Source of the DNA: Tubiluchus corallicola | Lineage: Eukaryota > Priapulida > Priapulimorpha > Priapulimorphida > Tubiluchidae | Direction: 5' to 3' | Assembly (NCBI GenBank): GCA_030141605.1 | Contig: JAQGDQ010000022.1 | Coordinates: 1,184,001-1,248,000 of the forward strand | Length of the DNA: 64,000 nt | In this document: one piece after another, positions 58,023 to 64,000 of the stretch | How positions within the stretch are numbered: position 1 is the stretch's first letter | Layout of the letters: each line of letters begins with the position of its first letter | Program-made: the position numbers and the translations under genes | Notes under the pieces: generated by a model | Databases searched by the model: none | What the model was told of the DNA's origin: nothing | The model's input: only the letters and a program-made list of their open reading frames with translations

Positions 58023-58329
58023 ATGAATCTGTGTTGTTATTTTGCTACTTTTTGCAAAAGAAAGCAAAAATTTGGGGGATTGAGAAATGAAAACTTGTGA
58101 AAACACAGAAAAAATCAAACTATTTCCTTACACTGCAGCAAATCGTTATGAGTAAATAGTTTAAGCTAGCGCAATATCGAGAAATAAATGCCAATTAATA
58201 TTTACAGTATTGGGTTCATTAATGCTGTTTCACTTGTTTAAAGTACAAAAATATGAACATTACAGATTAGTAAACAAAACAGCAAACAATAATATAAAAA
58301 AGCTGATTTGAGTAGACACTCTGAAGGTG

Positions 58330-61300
58330 TTATGATGAAGGAAAAAACTGGTCAATTGTTGAATTTTGTGAAGCTGTTTCTATAGGAAGAAGTGATGTAG
58401 AATTAACCAGCGGGTTTAATGTAATTACTTCAATTTTTGTCATCCCAGTATCTTCGTACATTCGCTTAAGTGTATCCATAGTTCCAATTACAGTTCTGAA
58501 AATAGAGTTTAATGCTGGTTACTCGTGCTATATTACTGATGAAAGCAAATGTAATCACCATAGCAGGCATTGAGAGCACTTGTGATAATAGGCATACATC
58601 AAAAACTTTGAGCACTGGTGTCAGTTAAATTTGGTGAAAACTTAATCAAGATTGGTGTACAGTGAAATGTACAATCAGGTAGCTCTATTTTCGACACTCC
58701 CGCATAGCAGAAGAAAAACAAGGAATTACATGTAAATGGCAGTGAAATTGTAATAATACATTATTTCTTAAACTGTTTAGCTTTTGGCAGCAGTTGCAAA
58801 TTAAAGTAAAAACTGTAGCAATACAATAAATGCAGGAGCTTCATTTTTGAGAACATGTTAAACTTACAAAACTTGTGAGAAACGAAACTTACGCAATGAT
58901 CCCAAGTAAAATGAGTAATGCATCAAACAGTTTTTGCCTTGTTGACAAATTCCTGAAAAAATCATTTAAACAGAGTATATGCAATGAATTCCACGAAAGA
59001 CAAAGTTTACTAAAATTAATTCCATAAGTTTCACCAGTGCTTGAACTACATACTGATCAAAGAAGGAACAGCACACAGCTCTACTGTGAACTTAGGTTTA
59101 CCAAAGCTACAAATCTACAAGGCAGCAGATAGCTCCCGGTCTTTAATTTTTACAATGTTTTTGTAAAATTTATCCTACTTTTCAACTTATTAACTGAAAC
59201 TGGAAATTAATATGACTAACAAACCAACATACTATAAAAACAACTTCAAAAATGCTTGTCATTTCTCTAATGTCAAAAAAATGTCTCCCCAGTTGGTTCC
59301 TAATTAGCTTACTAAAATACAAATATTAAAATGCAGCCGAAAATTTTAACAACAAATAATACCTTTTAAATATTTGGAAGTGAAAAAGTCCAGGCAGTAT
59401 AAAAGCTAACATTGTGCAGCAAGTGGCCCCTACTAAAGCCATTAAATTGGCAAAATTTGGAATCATCAGAACAACTACTCCAGTCACACCAACGAGGACA
59501 ACACGAAGAGTGGTCTGAAAAGAACGATGGTAGTTACCTATAGAAACTGTAATAAGACATTAACTCAAGAACAAGAAAAAACTTTTAAGAAAAAGTACTT
59601 TGTTTTGTGAGTTCATTGCAATACATCTTTGCTTAAGAACTGCACTTGTTGTAGCAGATTGTGGTGTTACGTGAACTGTCGTCAAATGAGTTACACTTCC
59701 GTACAAAAACTACAATAGAAAGTTTCCGCTACAATCGCAGAACACTTTTTCCTTGATTGTGGGAGCTAAACTAACGTCATGCTATCATCGCCATGATCTT
59801 AGATTATATCACAAGCTGACTGTAGATTGCTTTATAGTCAGCATTGAGTTTCTGCATAATTTCAAGCTACATACCATCAACACGTGTACTTTAGTTTATC
59901 TGTCTGTTTTGTCCCGACTCGTGATGTCTAAAAACTTAAATCTTTTAAATTATTTAAAAATTTGTCAGGCAAGTATGTGACTGTAATGGCATCATTTCAG
60001 AATTAAAATTTTTGCTGTGTGACTGTAGTTGAAACTCTCTAATATGTGTTCCGCCAGCACTTTGCCAAAAGCTCAATACCACTTAACTTGCATAACTCAA
60101 ACATTATGCACATTTTAGTGCTTACAGCTTTACGTTACCTTTCATCAAACAAAATATTCATTGCAATAGTGATGAAGGCGACTATACAAATCTGTATAAA
60201 ATTATAGGAACGTAGTAAACAAAGACACCAATTTACATTTAGTTTCCAGTGCTGTGAACTTTCGTTATAGTTTAACCTAGATATTCAAGCTTTGATGTCC
60301 TTCTGCTTCTAACAGCACACATGCAAAAAACTGAAGATTAGTGACTGAACACAACTTATTTCCAAAATAGTCATGGTTTCATCTTAATGCAGTAAACATG
60401 CAAAGTTTATTAAGACCTTGAAATGCATGAATCACTTCTCAGCTAGAAAGTGATTCAGTTATTCTTAGAGCAATAAATAAAGTTTTAGTGCTTTTAAGTA
60501 AAGCCCAAAAAATTAAAATTAAGACAAAATAATCATGGTCAAGTGATAAAATGGGTGATAGCATTTAGGTTTATTAAAATGAATTGTCACTAAACAGGCT
60601 ATCATTAATTTTATTGGTTCAGCGTACCTCATAAAATCTATTTCTAGTTTCTCCTAGTAATCTAGATTCTAGCATTTGTGTGACTGGAAACATCATCACT
60701 GAAATAGACACAAAAGTAACTATTTACACAAACAAAGACTAAACTATGAATAGATGAATGGAAGGCCTTGTAAAATGTCTACAGTTTGCACTCCAAATTT
60801 GAAATTCACATTATTTTAATTTGATCACAACATTTTGCTGAATGTGCTTTACAGTTAAGCTGATTAAAACCAACAGTTTGAAAAAAGGGGGCAGCACAAC
60901 AGATACGTTCAAGCTTTGGCATTCATTTGTTACACAGAAACATACGCAAATTTTCAAGCTAGAGTGACAATGATAACAATGTGACTACACAATAGCATAA
61001 ACACGTATGTATTCATGCTGTGGATATCATAACAAACAACACATGCAGAATTAACATAATAAGAAATGAAGTCAATATTTCTTTTCATAAGCTGACAATG
61101 ACAAAAGACAAGTGTTGAGAATTTATTAATACCATGAAGCTCTGCAAAAGATTTATCACAGCAATCAAAATGGATATATTTGAAACTGCAATTACCTGAT
61201 ACTTCAAAATACTACCATATTTTAATGTTACAGAAAAATTTTGAAAAAAACGAGTTGGTGAGTTGGAAAAATGGCAACTGTGGAAGCTATGGGATATCCG

Positions 61301-64000
61301 AGAAATTTAGCATTATGATTTACTTATCATAGTATAATCACACCTATCATTGACAAAGCTATCACAGCCCAGGTGCATTTGTATTATGGAAACAGGAAAG
61401 TATGATACTTGGTGAAAATTGTCCAGATTCTTCACAGACTGTTCCAGTTTGAAAAATACACCAAAAATAAAAAGACACTAGATGGAGACTTTTCATCTGC
61501 TGTTTAATTTGTTAAAAATAACGGGAACTTGCTGGAGTTCTTGCTCTGAAATTAGTTAACCACCAGCAGAATTAATATAATAGATTTTTTTTCAATTCAC
61601 ATTTTTAATGCATAATTGACATACCTGGGTAGGTGCAAAACAGCGACAGGCACAAACATGATTTGACTATCATAGCAAAGTCCACTGTTGAACCCTTCGG
61701 CAGATTCAGTGTAATTATGGCATTGGTTTCTGCACCAAATGACTGTAACATAATTTGATAAATTTCGTCCTGTAACAACTGTTTTTCATATGTTGTAGAT
61801 AGAAACAATTTCATGCATACAAGTCATATGGAAAAGAAGACTGTTGCAAGAGTACCTCAGGTTTATCAGCATAGTAAAACAGTTAGCCTTTGCTGTAAAA
61901 ATTTAATGTCTGTCGTGTAAGAAACATGTAATGAAAGTGTTACTACATATAATATATTCTAGCTTTATGTGACTACATTAATCCACAAAATAGAAAACTA
62001 GCTTTGTCAAAGATTGTGCAACATTTTCTGGAGAGGAGTGAGTGGGGTGGCACAATAATTTTAAAAAGTGGCTGTCTAGGTTCCATGGGAACTCAGAATA
62101 TCTCTTTACCGATACATTTTTCTACATTTTGACATTTTTTGACATAACAGATTTACACCAGTTGTGGGTTGTCATGAAGGTCCGCCAGAACTGAAACTTC
62201 GAAACCGAAACCAAATCTGTGCTTTGATTCGATCTGATTAGCTGAAATCCCATGTTACTTTAGATTCGACTTGATTCCGCAGAGTTCTTAAAAAATCGGT
62301 TTAGTTTCAGTTGCAAGGCAATTCAGTAGCATTTATTACAAAAGCAATTATACGCTCTTTCACTTTTAAATTATCTGGCAAAATTACTTAAATTGCTGCC
62401 TTTTTTGATAATTTTGTCCCACTCGAAGCAAGCAAATATTGCCATATTCAGTTTCAGCATGCCCAGTTCATGAAATTCTACATGAAAGCATGCAACACAT
62501 TACAATTTTAACTGCTAGTTTCAGCAAAATTACTAAGACTTCTTGTAATACTATAGCAGAACTAAATCATAGTTTTAATTATTGCAGAATTACCATCAGT
62601 TGTACTGCTCACTGCTTAGACAGGTCACCGGTATTTTTTTTGCGAAAATCCTCTACTACCTCATCAATCTGCCATTTTTTGATCAAAAACTAACCAGATT
62701 TGAACGAAATTTTGTTTAAAAAAATAGCAAAGAATAGAGATTCAAATTCAATACAGTTTTGAAAATTATTTTAAACAAGTTCAGATTTGATCTGTATTGA
62801 AAAACTATTATAAAATGAGATCTGGTTTAGATTCGGATTTGGTAGTTTCAGTGATATCCTTAAACCAGTGTTGTAATCAAATCTATCAGTGCAAGTCCAA
62901 GTCGAGTCCCAAGTCTTTGGGGTTCAGGTCCGAGTCAAATCTCGAATCATTATGTCTATGCTTGAGTCGAATCCTAAGTCAGGCTCATGTGGTTATGTTC
63001 AATGTTAAATTGAGTTACATCAAAATAATTAATTTAATCAATTCTCACATTCCTGTTTAACAGTAATAGGCTATTCTTGCTAATTTTGGTGTTATTATCC
63101 TTATTACTGCACTAAATTTATCGAGTAATATTGATGATTTAAATTGTGTTGAGCATCAAATTATCTGTGAACATCATTTTACAAATGGTTTTACATTTTA
63201 ATAGTAGGTTTGTGGTGGTATTACACTGATAATATATAACACAAAACTGACATTACAAGCAGTAGTACTAATTACAATCTACAGGAACTTATTCAATTTA
63301 CTTATTACATGTAAGAAATACTACGTTAAATATTTGACAAACCTGCTGTAGTCTTACTAACAAACCACTTTGACTGAAGACTCGCTCAATTAATAGATGC
63401 AGTAGCAGCTGGGCAACTAAATACTTGATTAACCACTTTAAAAAGCATCTGTTTATAATATATTCTGAAGATTTCTGATTCACTGTCGATTGTACGTTTA
63501 ACGTTGTAATAATACAGAAAATTTTTTAATCCAGTGTCTCTCAGCCATTTGCCGTAGGTAAGAGCAATTAGAAGCCTATATACACAGAATTTAGTCCTAT
63601 TCTGTGCTAAATAAAAGTAATCAGAAAACACATATATACCAGACACATACCAAATATCCACAGGCTCCAAATACTATGTACAGTAATGTTACACCAACCA
63701 TAGTGCTCACAAAAAATCTAGAAACAAGAAAACAAACCAAATGTGCAAATGATGTTACAAATTAAGAATTTCTGAAGGCAACATAAAAACAATCCAGGTT
63801 GGTACGACCATGATAGCATCAAATGTGCAGTCGGTGTTAATAATTACATCGTAATAGTATCAAGAAAAATAAACACATAATTTACATACCTTTACAAAAG
63901 ATAAGTTTACAGCGGCAAGCAATAATTAACAAAGACTGAAAAAATAAGAGTTCATGTATCTAAGTAAATGCAAACATACCGTCGAAATTCATGACGTCTT
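58330..64000 (-). CDS. Amino-acid transporter (Aa_trans family, SLC36/AVT3-like), C-terminal part
   Basis: Exons in coding order: 63980-64000 (cut by the window edge), 63651-63717, 61625-61742, 60628-60698, 59363-59514, 58893-58952, 58330-58495. They give about 217 residues in one frame. Five hydrophobic segments are visible: VSTMVGVTLLYIVFGACGYL; the stretch ending LFCTYPVMMFPVTQML; VVLVGVTGVVVLMIP; LMALVGATCCTMLAFILPGL; and FDALLILLGIIATVIGTM. ITLNLP, TYPVMMFPV and the ALVG ... PGLFH run are family hallmarks and match proton-coupled amino-acid transporters of plasma or lysosomal membranes. Wording is closest to plant/protist AVT3-like proteins and animal SLC36 relatives. The last about 40 residues form a soluble, poorly conserved tail. 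Substrate cannot be told from the fragment. Confidence 0.85.
58953..63979 (-). other. Introns of the transporter gene
   Basis: The largest is 61743-63650. It contains hAT-like, degenerate-repeat sequence at about 62155-62995. The others (58953-59362, 59515-60627, 60699-61624 and 63718-63979) are AT-rich with no recognised element. Confidence 0.6.
62155..62995. repeat. hAT-like degenerate repeat region
   Basis: At 62180-62310, GAAACTTCGAAACCGAAACC and GATTCGA motifs. At 62750-62870, their approximate reverse complement (GGTTTAGATTCGGATTTGG). At 62871, CAGTGTTGTAATCAAATC starts a run of AAGTC/GAGTC words to about 62985. Such fuzzy GATTC/GAGTC text beginning CAGTGTTG is typical of hAT non-autonomous elements. 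Boundaries and target duplications were not resolved. Confidence 0.4.

Larger units (their letters stand above)
54946..58329. other. Intergenic region between RPRD1 and the amino-acid transporter
   Basis: 3.4 kb. The RPRD1 promoter side is near 54946-55110, where CpGs are locally frequent (GACGCCCGCGCAGC at about 55082). A direct repeat pair lies at 55470-55557 and 56103-56193. The rest is AT-rich with the transporter's 3' untranslated region at the right end. Confidence 0.55.

Overview
The window is nuclear DNA of an animal: AT-rich (roughly one third G+C by eye), with long GT-AG introns, many microsatellites and many decayed transposons. Nothing bacterial or viral was recognised. Five conserved animal genes and one small secreted-protein gene could be reconstructed by joining exons whose splice phases agree. 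The UBR5 N-terminus resembles arthropod-type (hyd) proteins, and the small leucine-rich-repeat protein has the cysteine pattern common in arthropod secreted LRR proteins. My best guess is therefore an arthropod or a related invertebrate, with low confidence.

Layout, left to right. (1) 524-2418, plus strand: a two-exon secreted LRR protein, apparently nested in an intron of the next gene. (2) 2749-15122, minus strand: the first 15 coding exons (about 642 residues) of the E3 ubiquitin ligase UBR5; its UBR box, MLLE and HECT regions must lie beyond the left edge. (3) 15.2-21.2 kb: a transposon-rich spacer between divergent genes, with two LINE fragments, an ATATG array, an ATTCT array and a GC-richer block. 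(4) 21267-32461, plus strand: a complete six-exon purine nucleoside phosphorylase (292 aa). (5) 36802-45662, minus strand: a complete eight-exon RAB2 GTPase (212 aa). (6) 47216-54945, minus strand: a complete seven-exon RPRD1 protein (331 aa) that binds the RNA polymerase II tail. (7) 58330-64000, minus strand: the C-terminal half of an amino-acid transporter (Aa_trans family, SLC36/AVT3-like) that runs off the right edge.

These genes do not form a functional cluster. They cover ubiquitin signalling, purine salvage, ER-Golgi traffic, transcription and amino-acid transport, and each presumably has its own promoter. UBR5 and PNP are head to head, PNP and RAB2 tail to tail, and RAB2, RPRD1 and the transporter are tandem on the minus strand.

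The accessory interest is in the introns: four copies of a SINE-like repeat resembling 5S rRNA, a Tc1/mariner-pogo-type non-autonomous element with two well-bounded copies, a hAT-type element with an 8-bp target duplication, a 1.06-kb inverted-repeat element, four LINE remnants and an SCA10-type ATTCT repeat. I found no convincing new multi-gene system. The nested LRR gene and the 5S-like SINE family are the most worthwhile leads.
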